A stretch of DNA of 20,506 nt from an uncultured Faecalibacterium sp. (GTDB lineage: Bacteria; Bacillota; Clostridia; Oscillospirales; Ruminococcaceae). Position 1 is the stretch's first letter; every line of letters starts with the position of its first letter. Of this stretch, positions 1 to 7,808 are shown piece by piece. The notes under the pieces are model-generated. The model was given only the letters and a program-made list of their open reading frames with translations. It did no database searches and was not told the origin of the DNA. A program made the position numbers and the translations under genes. The stretch lies in the NCBI GenBank assembly GCA_934525325.1, contig CAKSZE010000029.1, positions 1-20,506 of the forward strand, given 5' to 3'.

Positions 1-1325
1 CCCCGGAAGTCCCCTGCCAGCTTGTCGATCTCGTCCAGCAGCATCAGGGGGTTGGAGGACTTGGCGGTGATCATGGCACTGATGATCTTGCCGGGCATGG
101 CACCGATGTAGGTACGGCGGTGGCCGCGGATCTCGGCTTCGTCCCGCACGCCGCCCAGACTGATGCGCACATACTTGCGGCCAAGGCTTTCGGCGATGGA
201 ACGCGCAATACTGGTTTTGCCGACACCCGGAGGGCCTACCAGACAGATGATCTGTGCCTTCACATCCGGTGCCAGCTTGCGCACAGCCAGCGTTTCCAGA
301 ATGCGGTCCTTGACCTTTTTCAGGCCGTAGTGATCCCGATCCAAGATCTGCTGGGCGCGGTGGATATCCAGATCATCCACGGTCATGGTGTTCCACGGCA
401 GATCCAGACAGGTATCCAGATAGGTGCGGATGACCGTAGCTTCCTGATTGCTGCTCTGCATCCGGGAAAGGCGGTCTACCTCCTTGAGCAGCTTCTTCTC
501 GCTGTCCTCGGCAAGGTGCAGCTCCCGGATCTTGCGGCGGTAATCATCGGCTTCGGCGTGGGTATCGTCCCCCTCGCCCAGCTCATCGTTGATGATGTGC
601 AGCTGCTCGTGCAGGTAGTAATCGCGCTGGTTCTTGTCCATGGACTCGTTGACCTTTTCCGCGATCTCCTTTTCGATCTTCATCACCTGGCACTCACGGC
701 GCAGCATCTCCACAAGACGCTGCAAACGGCCGTTGAGGGTGTTCTCGTTCATCACAGCCTGCTTGTCCTCGTAGCGGAACAAGAGATTTGCCGGCATATA
801 CTCGGTGAGGAACATGGGGTCATCGCTGGAAACGATGGTGAACACCACGTCCTTTGCAAGGCGCGGGTTCATGCCCAGATATTCGTCAAAACCGGTCTTG
901 AGGGCGCGGAGCAGCGCTTCGGTCTCCACAGCTTCTTCGGGCTTTGCGGCACGCACCGGGGCGGAGCGCACGGCAGACAGCAGAAAATCGCCGGTGGTAT
1001 CCAGCTCGGTCAGCTTGGCGCGGTACTTGCCCTCCACCAGCACCTTGACCAGCTCGTCCGACACGCGCAACACCTGCTTGACCTCGGCCACTACGCCGTA
1101 GGCGTACAAATCCTGCTGGGTGGGCTCGCTGGTCTCCATCTCCTTCTGGGCAACCAGAAATACGTTGGAGTTATTGGCCATGGCCCACTCCACGGCGGCA
1201 ATGCTCTTTTCCCGCCCGACTTCAAAATGAACAAGGTTGTTGGGGAACACCACCAGCCCGCGCAGTGCGATGGTGGGCAGATGGAGTTCCTTCCGCTCGA
1301 CCTTGATGGTAACTTTTTCAGACAT
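1..1325 (-). CDS. lon: Lon ATP-dependent protease, N-terminal part (cut by window edge)
   Basis: Lon is a cytosolic AAA+ serine protease that unfolds and degrades damaged and regulatory proteins. The visible 441 residues begin MSEKVTIKVERKEL, and the substrate-binding LON domain with its coiled-coil region covers roughly residues 1-300. The AAA+ module follows: Walker A GPPGVGKTS near residue 363 and Walker B LMLLDEID near residue 425. The reading frame is still open at base 1. The rest of the AAA+ domain and the Ser-Lys protease domain therefore lie outside the window, and this is an edge effect, not a truncation. The ATG at 1325 is preceded on the minus strand by GGGAGGTG about 7 bases upstream. 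A promoter lies at 1411-1438. I see no CIRCE or CtsR operator in the leader. The identity is secure from the motifs and their order. Confidence 0.96.
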   Translation of the reverse strand, partial: MSEKVTIKVERKELHLPTIALRGLVVFPNNLVHFEVGREKSIAAVEWAMANNSNVFLVAQKEMETSEPTQQDLYAYGVVAEVKQVLRVSDELVKVLVEGKYRAKLTELDTTGDFLLSAVRSAPVRAAKPEEAVETEALLRALKTGFDEYLGMNPRLAKDVVFTIVSSDDPMFLTEYMPANLLFRYEDKQAVMNENTLNGRLQRLVEMLRRECQVMKIEKEIAEKVNESMDKNQRDYYLHEQLHIINDELGEGDDTHAEADDYRRKIRELHLAEDSEKKLLKEVDRLSRMQSSNQEATVIRTYLDTCLDLPWNTMTVDDLDIHRAQQILDRDHYGLKKVKDRILETLAVRKLAPDVKAQIICLVGPPGVGKTSIARSIAESLGRKYVRISLGGVRDEAEIRGHRRTYIGAMPGKIISAMITAKSSNPLMLLDEIDKLAGDFR

Positions 1326-1342
1326 ATACAAACACCTCCCGA

Positions 1343-1371
1343 CTGCCGCTCAAGTTCCCATGCTGCGGCAG
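1343..1371 (-). other. Hairpin in the lon 5' leader
   Basis: A 7-bp perfect inverted repeat (CTGCCGC at 1343-1349, GCGGCAG at 1365-1371, 15-base loop) sits a few bases upstream of the lon ribosome binding site. It is too far from any T-run to be a terminator. It could affect translation, but that is inference. A hairpin sharing the GCGGCAG core occupies the same place before yerC. Confidence 0.4.
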
Positions 1372-1410
1372 CGCTATCCTTTGGGGTCTTAAAAATACAG
1401 TTGTTTCCTT

Positions 1411-1438
1411 ATTATACAGATTTCCGGCCAAAATGCAA
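1411..1438 (-). promoter_or_regulatory. Probable SigA promoter of lon
   Basis: On the minus strand, TTGCAT (1433-1438), a 16-base spacer and a perfect TATAAT (1411-1416). The predicted transcription start is near 1404, giving a leader of about 79 bases. It lies just past the stop codon of the Gx-family gene. No terminator is seen between them, so lon may also receive read-through. Confidence 0.7.
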
Positions 1439-1459
1439 CTGCCTTGCCGGAATGGTCGG

Positions 1460-2005
1460 TCATTCGGGGCGGTTTTCGTGGGTATTGAAGCCCATTTTGC
1501 CCAGCGCGGGCAGCAGCGCCCGCAGTGTGACCGAGGTGAGCGCGCCCATGACAAGCCCCAGCACAAGCATGACCGGCGCGTAGTACAGCGACAAAGACGA
1601 GGAGATGATGACCCCCGCGCCCAGCAGCTGCCCCACGTTATGCGCCAGTGCACCGCAGACCGACAGGATGAACCATGTGGGCCGCACTGGCAGAAGGTAG
1701 TACAGCACCCACATCACCGCAAGGGACAAAAGCCCGCCGCACAGCGAGAGAAATCCCGCTGTAAAGCCGGAAACCAGAAAGACGAACAGTGCCTTGAGCA
1801 CATCCAGCACCAGTGCCTGCCGAGCGCCCATGAAGAACAGGGCGTACATGACCACGATGTTGGCAAGTCCCAGCTTCATGCCCGGCAAAAGCCCGGGGAT
1901 GACCAGCGTGCCCTCAATGAAGGAAAGCGCCATGGCCAGCGCAAACAGCAGACCAGACAGGGCAATGTGCCGTGTTTTTTGATAGTTGCGGTGATTTTTA
2001 GGCAT
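1460..2005 (-). CDS. Gx transporter family / heptaprenyl diphosphate synthase component I-like membrane protein
   Basis: A 181-residue, very hydrophobic protein with about five membrane segments. The pattern LSGLLFALAMALSFIEG..IPGLLPGMKLGLANIV is that of the Firmicute 'Gx transporter / heptaprenyl diphosphate synthase component I' family. The fold resembles substrate-binding (S) subunits of ECF vitamin transporters. The 'synthase' name is historical, the true substrate is not established, and no prenyl synthase gene is nearby. The family often sits beside an NusG-like (NGN) domain protein, which is absent here. The start lies 15 bases after the ABC-F stop codon, and the two are probably one transcript. 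AGGAG-like bases precede the ATG at 2005. Confidence 0.8.
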   Translation of the reverse strand: MPKNHRNYQKTRHIALSGLLFALAMALSFIEGTLVIPGLLPGMKLGLANIVVMYALFFMGARQALVLDVLKALFVFLVSGFTAGFLSLCGGLLSLAVMWVLYYLLPVRPTWFILSVCGALAHNVGQLLGAGVIISSSLSLYYAPVMLVLGLVMGALTSVTLRALLPALGKMGFNTHENRPE

Positions 2006-2020
2006 AGAGGATACGCTCCT

Positions 2021-3916
2021 TTATTCTTCGGGCTGCTGCGTCTGCTCGTAAGCTTCCTGCTCTTCCATGGCGGCTTCCCAAGCGGCAAAAAGCTCCTCCT
2101 GATGGAAGCGCAGGTCGCTCAGTTCATCGCTTTTCTGGCGCAGCAGGTCGGGGTCGTTGTAAACCTCCGGGGAGTTGATCTCGTTGTCCAGCTCCACCTC
2201 GCGTGCACCGCAGGCTTCCATCTCGTCCTCGCAGGCCTTGATCTTGGCGCGCAGCTCGGCGCGGCGGCGGCGCTGCTCCTTGCCGTAGCCGGTCTTGGCG
2301 GGCTCGGCAGCCTTCTGCGCAGCCTGCACCGGGGCGGCACGTCCCATCAGGGCATCGTAGCTGGGGTAGAGAACGGCCTTGCCGTCCTCAAGGTAGAGGA
2401 TGGGACAGGCCAGACTGTTCATCAGGTGACGGTCGTGGGTGACCAGCAGCAGGGTGCCGGTGTAGGCCATCAGCGCTTCGGTCAGGTTTTCGCGGGTATA
2501 GATGTCCAAGTGGTTGGTAGGCTCGTCCAAAAACAGCAGGTTCGGGCGTTCCAGCACGATCTCTGCAAAGCGCAGACGCGCCAGCTCGCCGCCGGACAAT
2601 GCCTCACAGGGCTTGAACACGGTATCGCCCCGGAAGCCCAGCTTTGCAAGGTGGCTGCGCACTTCCAGCTCGGTCATGCGGGGATATTTGTTCCATATTA
2701 CATCAATGACTCTGCCCTGCCCCAGACGGTTCTGCTGCTGCGCAAAAATGCTGGGTCGGGCCCCGGTGCCCAGCCGCACCATGCCGCCGGAGGGGCGGCG
2801 TTTGCCGTCCAGCACCTGCATCAGGGTGGATTTGCCCGCACCGTTGGGGCCTGCAATGATGAGCCGCTGCCCGCGGCAGACCGTATAGGTAAAGGGCTCC
2901 AGCAGGGTGCGCTCCCCGATCTTGATGCTGAGGTTTTTCAGCATCACCAGCTCATTCCACGGTTCTACGTCATATTCAAAGCGAAATTTCAGCTGGTTAG
3001 TCTCGTCCTTGGGGGCTTCGGTGATTTCCAGCTTTTCCAGCTGCTTGCGGCGGCTCTGCGCCATTTTGGTGGTGGAGGCACGCACAAGGTTGCGGTCCAC
3101 ATAATCCTGTAACTTTTCGGCCAGTGCCACATCGGCATCATGCTGCTTCTGGCGCAAGGCATCGGCAGCTTCCTTCTGGGGCAGATAGGCCGAGAAGTTG
3201 CCCTTGTAGGTGGTCATGGTCTGGAAGGATACCTCCCAGATCTTTGTACAGACATTATCGAGGAAATAGCGGTCGTGGCTGACCACCAGCACCGCACCGG
3301 AGTAACCCTTGAGGTAGTTTTCCAGCCATTCCATGGTGGCAAAATCCAAGTGGTTGGTAGGCTCGTCCAGAATGAGCACATCCGGCTTTTCCAGCAGCAG
3401 CTTTGCCAGACGCAGGCGGGTCAGCTCGCCGCCGGAGAGCACTGCAATGTTCTTTTGCCATGTATCCTGCGCAAAGCCCATGCCGGACAGCACCTTTTTG
3501 ATGTTCACATCCATGTTGTAGCCATCGGCGGCGTCTACGATGTTTTGCAGGGCATCGTGCTGTGCCAGCAGGTCGGCATTGTCGGGCTGGGCAGCCATGC
3601 GGCGTTCTAAGATCTGCATCTGCGCCATGGCATCCAGCACCGGGGCAAAGGTGGCGCGCATCTCGCCGTAGATATCCAGCGTGGCGTCCAGCTTTGCGTT
3701 CTGCTCCAGATAGCCCAGTGTTACGCCGTGGGTCACACTGAACTCACCCTCGTAGTCCTGATATTCGCCGGTAAGGATCTTGAGCAGGGTGGTCTTGCCT
3801 GCGCCGTTTTGTCCCACGATGCCGATGCGGTCCTCCCGCTCGACACTGGCGGTCACATCATGCAGAACCACCTTTTCGCCAAAGGTCTTACCCAGTTTTT
3901 CCAAATGTATCAGCAT
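2021..3916 (-). CDS. ABC-F family ATP-binding protein
   Basis: A cytosolic protein of 631 residues with two ABC ATPase domains in one chain and no membrane segments, as in ABC-F proteins that bind the ribosomal E site and relieve stalling or confer antibiotic protection. Domain 1 has Walker A GQNGAGKTT (residues 35-43), LSGGE and LILDEPTNHLD. Domain 2 has Walker A GPNGAGKST (about 355-363), LSGGE and LFLDEPTNHLD. A charged linker rich in Lys/Arg joins them, and an acidic coiled-coil tail (about 545-631) ends the protein. The architecture resembles YdiF/Uup-type members more than the known resistance determinants, so a housekeeping role is likelier. The start codon is 34 bases past the YjjG-like stop, and its ribosome binding site is weak, which suggests coupling to upstream translation. 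Confidence 0.92.
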   Translation of the reverse strand: MLIHLEKLGKTFGEKVVLHDVTASVEREDRIGIVGQNGAGKTTLLKILTGEYQDYEGEFSVTHGVTLGYLEQNAKLDATLDIYGEMRATFAPVLDAMAQMQILERRMAAQPDNADLLAQHDALQNIVDAADGYNMDVNIKKVLSGMGFAQDTWQKNIAVLSGGELTRLRLAKLLLEKPDVLILDEPTNHLDFATMEWLENYLKGYSGAVLVVSHDRYFLDNVCTKIWEVSFQTMTTYKGNFSAYLPQKEAADALRQKQHDADVALAEKLQDYVDRNLVRASTTKMAQSRRKQLEKLEITEAPKDETNQLKFRFEYDVEPWNELVMLKNLSIKIGERTLLEPFTYTVCRGQRLIIAGPNGAGKSTLMQVLDGKRRPSGGMVRLGTGARPSIFAQQQNRLGQGRVIDVIWNKYPRMTELEVRSHLAKLGFRGDTVFKPCEALSGGELARLRFAEIVLERPNLLFLDEPTNHLDIYTRENLTEALMAYTGTLLLVTHDRHLMNSLACPILYLEDGKAVLYPSYDALMGRAAPVQAAQKAAEPAKTGYGKEQRRRRAELRAKIKACEDEMEACGAREVELDNEINSPEVYNDPDLLRQKSDELSDLRFHQEELFAAWEAAMEEQEAYEQTQQPEE

Positions 3917-3949
3917 AGTTTTGATCCGTTATCCGTTCTTTTTTATCTC

Positions 3950-4690
3950 TCAGCACTGGTGGCGGCGGTTCTTCAGGCCAACATTGGCCAACTCCTCCTG
4001 CTCCATCACCAGCGGATACAACTCTTCCAGACTGGCGATCTCGTAGGTGGGGATCACCTTGCCGGGGTTCTCGGCGTGGTTGGGGTTATACCAGCAGGTA
4101 TCCAGCCCGGCGTTGCTGCCGCCCTGAATATCACTGGGCAGGCTGTCGCCCACCATCAGAACGTGCTCCCGGTTCTCCACGCCCAGCGCGCGCAGAGCCG
4201 CATCAAAGATGCGGGCATTGGGCTTTTCGCAGCCCATTTTCTCAGAGATGAACACGTCCTCCATAAAGTCCATCACGCCGCTTTCTGCCAGACGGCGGGT
4301 CTGCACCTTCTGGGCACCGTTGCTGACAATGGCCAGTGTTGCCACCTCGGAAAGCTCCCGCAGCACATCCAGCACCTCCGGGCTCATCAGATCCGGGTGG
4401 GTGGACAGCTGCTCCAGATAGTAGCGGTTCATCTCCACGCCGTCACCGGCGGCATTGATGGCCTTTAAAAAGCGGCTGAACCGCTCGCCGAACAGCTTTT
4501 CGCGGCGGATCTGGCCTTTTTCCAGCTGCCGCCACAGTTCCTCGTTGATGGTGCGGTAGGTCTGCACGGTCTCGGCGTCCGGCTCGATGCCGTAGTTCAC
4601 CAGCGTTTCGGCCAGTGCCTTGTTTTCGGCTGCATCAAAGTTGAGCAGCGTATTGTCCGCATCGAACAGGATGCAATAATATTTTGCCAT
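3950..4690 (-). CDS. yjjG: HAD hydrolase, YjjG-like noncanonical pyrimidine nucleotidase
   Basis: A 246-residue soluble haloacid dehalogenase phosphatase. Motif I is DADNT (D10, D12), motif II is SNG (123-125), the motif III Lys is in GCEKP (K156), and motif IV is GDSLPSD (D182, D187). A helical cap lies between motifs I and II. The overall pattern matches YjjG/YfnB, which dephosphorylate nucleoside monophosphates, especially noncanonical pyrimidines, and so cleanse nucleotide pools. The specific substrate cannot be read from sequence. The ATG at 4690 has a modest upstream purine tract (GAAAGTGAG). It is followed closely by the ABC-F gene. Confidence 0.85.
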   Translation of the reverse strand: MAKYYCILFDADNTLLNFDAAENKALAETLVNYGIEPDAETVQTYRTINEELWRQLEKGQIRREKLFGERFSRFLKAINAAGDGVEMNRYYLEQLSTHPDLMSPEVLDVLRELSEVATLAIVSNGAQKVQTRRLAESGVMDFMEDVFISEKMGCEKPNARIFDAALRALGVENREHVLMVGDSLPSDIQGGSNAGLDTCWYNPNHAENPGKVIPTYEIASLEELYPLVMEQEELANVGLKNRRHQC

Positions 4691-4739
4691 AGTATCTCAC
4701 TTTCTTTTCAGCATTTCCCACTTGGTGTATCAACAGGGA

Positions 4740-4772
4740 GAAGCCAGCCCCACCCCCGGCAGAGCTGGCTTC
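4740..4772 (-). terminator. Hairpin after the 73-residue gene (weak terminator candidate)
   Basis: A 9-bp perfect inverted repeat, GAAGCCAGC (4740-4748) and GCTGGCTTC (4764-4772), with a 15-base loop, begins four bases past the stop codon of the small gene. There is no U-tract on either strand after it. It may be a partial terminator, an RNA-stability element or a processing site. Confidence 0.35.
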
Positions 4773-4775
4773 CCG

Positions 4776-4997
4776 TTATTCAGAAACGATTTCATACGCA
4801 GACAGGTCTGTTTGTGCCGGGGTGTTGTCCGGGCACGTCGTCTTTCCCTCGCAGGGCGTCAGACCGCATTTCTGCATTTCTTCCTCCAGTGCGCTGTTAT
4901 CCACGTTTTCCCAGTCGGTATCGTAGTAGTCCACGCTGCCGTTGGTCACGTCATTCTCCCCGGGCAGGGAGGGTGTGCGCATCGCTTCCCAGTACAT
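4776..4997 (-). CDS. Small acidic protein of unknown function (73 aa)
   Basis: I do not recognise this protein. It is acidic and hydrophilic, with no signal peptide or membrane segment. It has a small Cys group (CGLTPC and TTCPD), so a metal-bound or disulfide-linked turn is possible. The ATG at 4997 is preceded by a GGAAGGTGGAG purine tract at good spacing, which supports real translation. It sits between the SGNH hydrolase (56 bases upstream) and the YjjG-like gene, in the same direction. The main doubt is whether so short a frame in GC-rich DNA is genuine. Confidence 0.5.
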   Translation of the reverse strand: MYWEAMRTPSLPGENDVTNGSVDYYDTDWENVDNSALEEEMQKCGLTPCEGKTTCPDNTPAQTDLSAYEIVSE

Positions 4998-5053
4998 AAG
5001 GGCTCCACCTTCCTCTCCCGCCAGCCTATGCGGCGCGGGCGCGGAGTGTGCGC

Positions 5054-6943
5054 TCAGTTGGCAGCTTCCTTGCTGGCGCTTTCCTCAGTCTTTGAAGAAG
5101 CGGGCTTTTCCTCTTTAGAGGAAGCCGGTTGTTCTTCCTTAGAGGAAGCTGTGTGCTCCTGCTTGGAGGAAGCAGGTTTTTCCTCCTTGGAAGAGGAACT
5201 GCTCTGCGAAGAAGAGACGGGCTTTTCTTCCTTAGAGGAAGTCGCAGACGAGGCGGGCTTCTCCACCTTGGAGGAGCTGCCGGTGCTTTCAGAAGTACCG
5301 TTTGAGGAAGAAGAAGCGGGCTTTTCCTCTTTAGAAGAAGCCGGTTTTTCCTCCTTGGAGGAAGCAGGCTTATCTTCCTTAGAGGATGCGGACGTTTCTT
5401 CCTTGGAAGAAGCAGGCTTATCCTCCTTAGAGGATGCACCGGAACTGCTGGTGCTGCTGGACGAGCTGGACGGTGCACCGCTGACCGTAAACTCCAGTTT
5501 ATTGCTGGTCACAGTGCAGTCGTTATAGCTGGCAGTGGCGTACACCCGGAAGGTGCTGCCCAGCATGGAAGGATCCACCTCACCCTTTACGGTGGTTTTA
5601 CCGGCAGCCTGTGTTACCTCACTGCCGTTGACATACCAGCGGATGCTGGAAGCATCCAGATACTTGCCCTTGAGGGTCGCTTTGAAGGTGTAGGAGTCTC
5701 CCAGCGCAGCCTTGCCATTGCTGCTGATCTGGATGGAAGCGGCTGCAAACACAGCGGTCACATCCACATTCTGGTCAAAATTGGTATCGGTGCGGGTGCG
5801 CTTGGTCACACCATCGCTCCACTTGACGAACACATAGCCATCCTCCGGCACAGCGGTAACGGTTACGCTCTGGGTGGCGCTGGTCACCTTGACGGTAAGA
5901 GACTTGCCACTCTCATCGCCGCAGGTCAGGGTACCGCCGCCGGTTTTATCCACACGGTAACCGGCCTGATACTCTGTTTTGTCCTCGACAACAGAGGAGG
6001 AAGCTACCTCCGAGCTGCTGGGTGCTTCCACGGCAGAGCTGGGGTTGGCGGTATACTCGGCGCGGGTGGGGATGTTATTGGTATCCGGGCGGCGATCCTC
6101 AGTCTCATAGGCGTGGGTGCGCAGATACTTCAGCAGCACCTTCAGGCCTGCGGGCTTGAGGTGGATATCCCCGCTCTGGTAGTAATCGACATTGCCGTAG
6201 CCGTTGGCGTCCTTGAGCGCCTCGGCAGAGTTGAGGAACTTGACGCCCAGCTGCTCGCACATGGTCAGCAGCGCCATATTGAAATCATCAATGCGGGTCT
6301 GGTCCATATTGGGATAGTTTGAGTGGTTGGACGGGACCGGCGGCACCGTGTTGACAATGATATCGGTATAGGGATAGCTGGCCTGAATGGCCTGCACCAA
6401 TGCGGTGTAGTTGCTGATAAAGTCCTCGGTATTCATGCCGTTATCGTTGGTGCCAAGCATGATGACCACCCGGCGGGGCTTCATTTTTGCCACTGCCTGT
6501 GCGATGGTGTAGCGGTTATCGTCCCGCTTGAAGGTGACGATGCCCTCGTTCAGGGCGGCACTGGTGCCAATGCCCTCTTTCGCGCAGAACTGCTGCAGCG
6601 AAATCAGACCGTTGGCGTACAGGCGCACCGTGTTGGAATCGCCGATAAAAAGGGTCTGCTCCTGATAGGCATTGCCGGCATCAGCAGTTTCAGTGAGCAG
6701 TGCGCTGGAGGTCTCGTTGATCTGGTAGTGATCAGAGATATCCTCCTCCCCTTCCGGGGCGGGCGCGGGGGTAATAATGGAAGAATCCCCCGGCTGCTCC
6801 GTCGGGTTCTTGCCCCGCTTGAGCATGGTAAGGGTGATGCCGATGGTCAGCAGCGCCGCCAGTGCGCACACGATGCATACCAGCACCGCCTGCTTCTGCA
6901 TCGGGGTCAGCGCCTGATTCTCCTTTTGGTTATTGCTTCTCAT
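5054..6943 (-). CDS. Membrane-anchored SGNH/GDSL hydrolase with Ser/Lys/Glu repeat tail
   Basis: A 629-residue extracytoplasmic protein. Residues 19-41 are a single membrane anchor without a clear cleavage site. Residues about 95-280 are an SGNH hydrolase domain: GDSN with nucleophile Ser103, GTND at 164-167, and DIH with D259 and H261. The Asp is two residues before the His, not the usual three. Residues 333-402 resemble a divergent InlB B-repeat (AVPEDGYVFVKWSDG..TAVF). Residues 403-488 look like an Ig-like or beta-sandwich module. Residues 491-629 are low-complexity repeats of the type SSKEEKPA, with no LPXTG motif. Family members de-acylate or acetylate cell-wall or surface glycans, and the substrate here is unknown. 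AAGGAG lies 12 bases before the ATG. It follows the HAD gene by 39 bases. Confidence 0.88.
   Translation of the reverse strand: MRSNNQKENQALTPMQKQAVLVCIVCALAALLTIGITLTMLKRGKNPTEQPGDSSIITPAPAPEGEEDISDHYQINETSSALLTETADAGNAYQEQTLFIGDSNTVRLYANGLISLQQFCAKEGIGTSAALNEGIVTFKRDDNRYTIAQAVAKMKPRRVVIMLGTNDNGMNTEDFISNYTALVQAIQASYPYTDIIVNTVPPVPSNHSNYPNMDQTRIDDFNMALLTMCEQLGVKFLNSAEALKDANGYGNVDYYQSGDIHLKPAGLKVLLKYLRTHAYETEDRRPDTNNIPTRAEYTANPSSAVEAPSSSEVASSSVVEDKTEYQAGYRVDKTGGGTLTCGDESGKSLTVKVTSATQSVTVTAVPEDGYVFVKWSDGVTKRTRTDTNFDQNVDVTAVFAAASIQISSNGKAALGDSYTFKATLKGKYLDASSIRWYVNGSEVTQAAGKTTVKGEVDPSMLGSTFRVYATASYNDCTVTSNKLEFTVSGAPSSSSSSTSSSGASSKEDKPASSKEETSASSKEDKPASSKEEKPASSKEEKPASSSSNGTSESTGSSSKVEKPASSATSSKEEKPVSSSQSSSSSKEEKPASSKQEHTASSKEEQPASSKEEKPASSKTEESASKEAAN
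5060..5470 (-). repeat. Degenerate coding repeat, Ser-Ser-Lys-Glu-Glu-Lys-Pro-Ala units
   Basis: The DNA encoding residues about 491-629 of the SGNH protein is a run of some 15 imperfect units of roughly 24 bases (SSKEEKPA, SSKEDKPA, SSKQEHTA and variants) broken by poly-Ser stretches. Synonymous differences between units (for example TCTTC versus TCCTC for Ser-Ser, and mixed AAG/AAA and GAA/GAG) show the array is old enough to have drifted while the peptide pattern stayed. Confidence 0.8.
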
Positions 6944-6982
6944 ATTCTATCCATTCTCCTTCCGAAGGAATGAAACTTCCTG

Positions 6983-7636
6983 TCATACCCGGGCTGCCAG
7001 CAGCCGGTCGGTAAGGTCGGCACAGCTTTCGGCCAGCAGCACCGGATGGAAGGGCTCCAGCTCTTCCCGGCTGCCGTAGCCGTACAGCACACCGGCAGCA
7101 TCCAGACCGCAGTCGGCAGCGCCCCGCATATCATCGTTGCGGTCGCCCACCATCAGCACCCGCTTGCCCTGCAAAGCGGGCTGGCTGAGCACATAACGCA
7201 CGACCTCGGTCTTGGTGTCCCGGCTCTCGTCCATGGAGGCACCGCCGATAAAATCAAAATACGGTGCCAGCCCCTGCTCTTCCAGAATGGGCGTGGCCAC
7301 CTTGGTGGGCTTGGAGGTGGCAGTGCACAGGAGAAAGCCCGCGTCCTTCAAGGTTTGCAGCATCTGCGGAACGCCCGGGAACACGGCACACTCGTGGCTG
7401 CCTTTCACCGCGTAGCTCGTACGGTAAAGGTCGGTAGCTTTTTCGATCAGCGCCGGGTCGGTGAAGTGCTCGCCGAAGCTTTTGCGCAGCGGCGGGCCCA
7501 GATAGCGGCGCAGGTTTACGCCAGATACATCCACACCCATGGTGCAGAAAACCTCTTGCAATGTATGAATGATACCGGGGGCCGAATCGATCAGCGTCCC
7601 GTCCACATCAAATAGGATCGCATCATAATGCAGCAA
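6983..7636 (-). CDS. HAD hydrolase, phosphoglycolate phosphatase-like
   Basis: A soluble HAD phosphatase of about 217 residues. It has motif I DVDGT near the N terminus, a helical cap, motif II TSK, and motif IV GDRNDD. The Gph/PpaX branch acts on phosphoglycolate, pyrophosphate or nucleotides, and the substrate is not determined. I prefer the TTG start at 7636 (protein beginning MLHYDAILFDVDGT), because CGAGGAA lies 7 bases upstream at 7644-7650. The alternative is ATG at 7657, which adds seven residues. It has almost no ribosome binding site and would leave only about 9 bases of leader after the predicted promoter (7673-7701). First gene of the transcript that continues into the SGNH hydrolase. 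Confidence 0.88.
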   Translation of the reverse strand: MLHYDAILFDVDGTLIDSAPGIIHTLQEVFCTMGVDVSGVNLRRYLGPPLRKSFGEHFTDPALIEKATDLYRTSYAVKGSHECAVFPGVPQMLQTLKDAGFLLCTATSKPTKVATPILEEQGLAPYFDFIGGASMDESRDTKTEVVRYVLSQPALQGKRVLMVGDRNDDMRGAADCGLDAAGVLYGYGSREELEPFHPVLLAESCADLTDRLLAARV

Positions 7637-7672
7637 TGTTTTATTCCTCGCTTTCATGGTGATACATCCAAT

Positions 7673-7701
7673 AGTATAGCACAGATTTGATACATCAGCA
7701 A
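7673..7701 (-). promoter_or_regulatory. SigA-type promoter of the HAD/SGNH transcript
   Basis: On the minus strand, TTGCTG (7696-7701), a 17-base spacer and TATACT (7673-7678). The predicted start of transcription is near 7666. That leaves about 30 bases to the preferred TTG start codon of the HAD gene, but only about 9 to the upstream ATG. Confidence 0.7.
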
Positions 7702-7808
7702 TTCCAACAAAAGATTTTTCTGTCTCTTATGCAGAATTTTCCTGAAAAGGGAGGCCGCTGCACCGTATTTTGTGCAGCAACCTTTCATGCGGCAGCGCGG
7801 GACAGCAC

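Noticed and set aside
120..3112. Long plus-strand open frames opposite lon, the Gx gene and the ABC-F gene
   Set aside because: Shadows of the minus-strand genes. Their products are repetitive His/Gln/Leu sequences without motifs.
5060..5470. CRISPR-like array in the repetitive stretch
   Set aside because: The repeats are contiguous, in frame with the SGNH protein and imperfect, with no spacers.
4722..5528. Plus-strand frame with a striking EEAGFSSLEE repeat
   Set aside because: The repeat is the reverse complement of the SSKEEKPA coding repeat of the SGNH gene. The true gene has the anchor, catalytic motifs and ribosome binding site.
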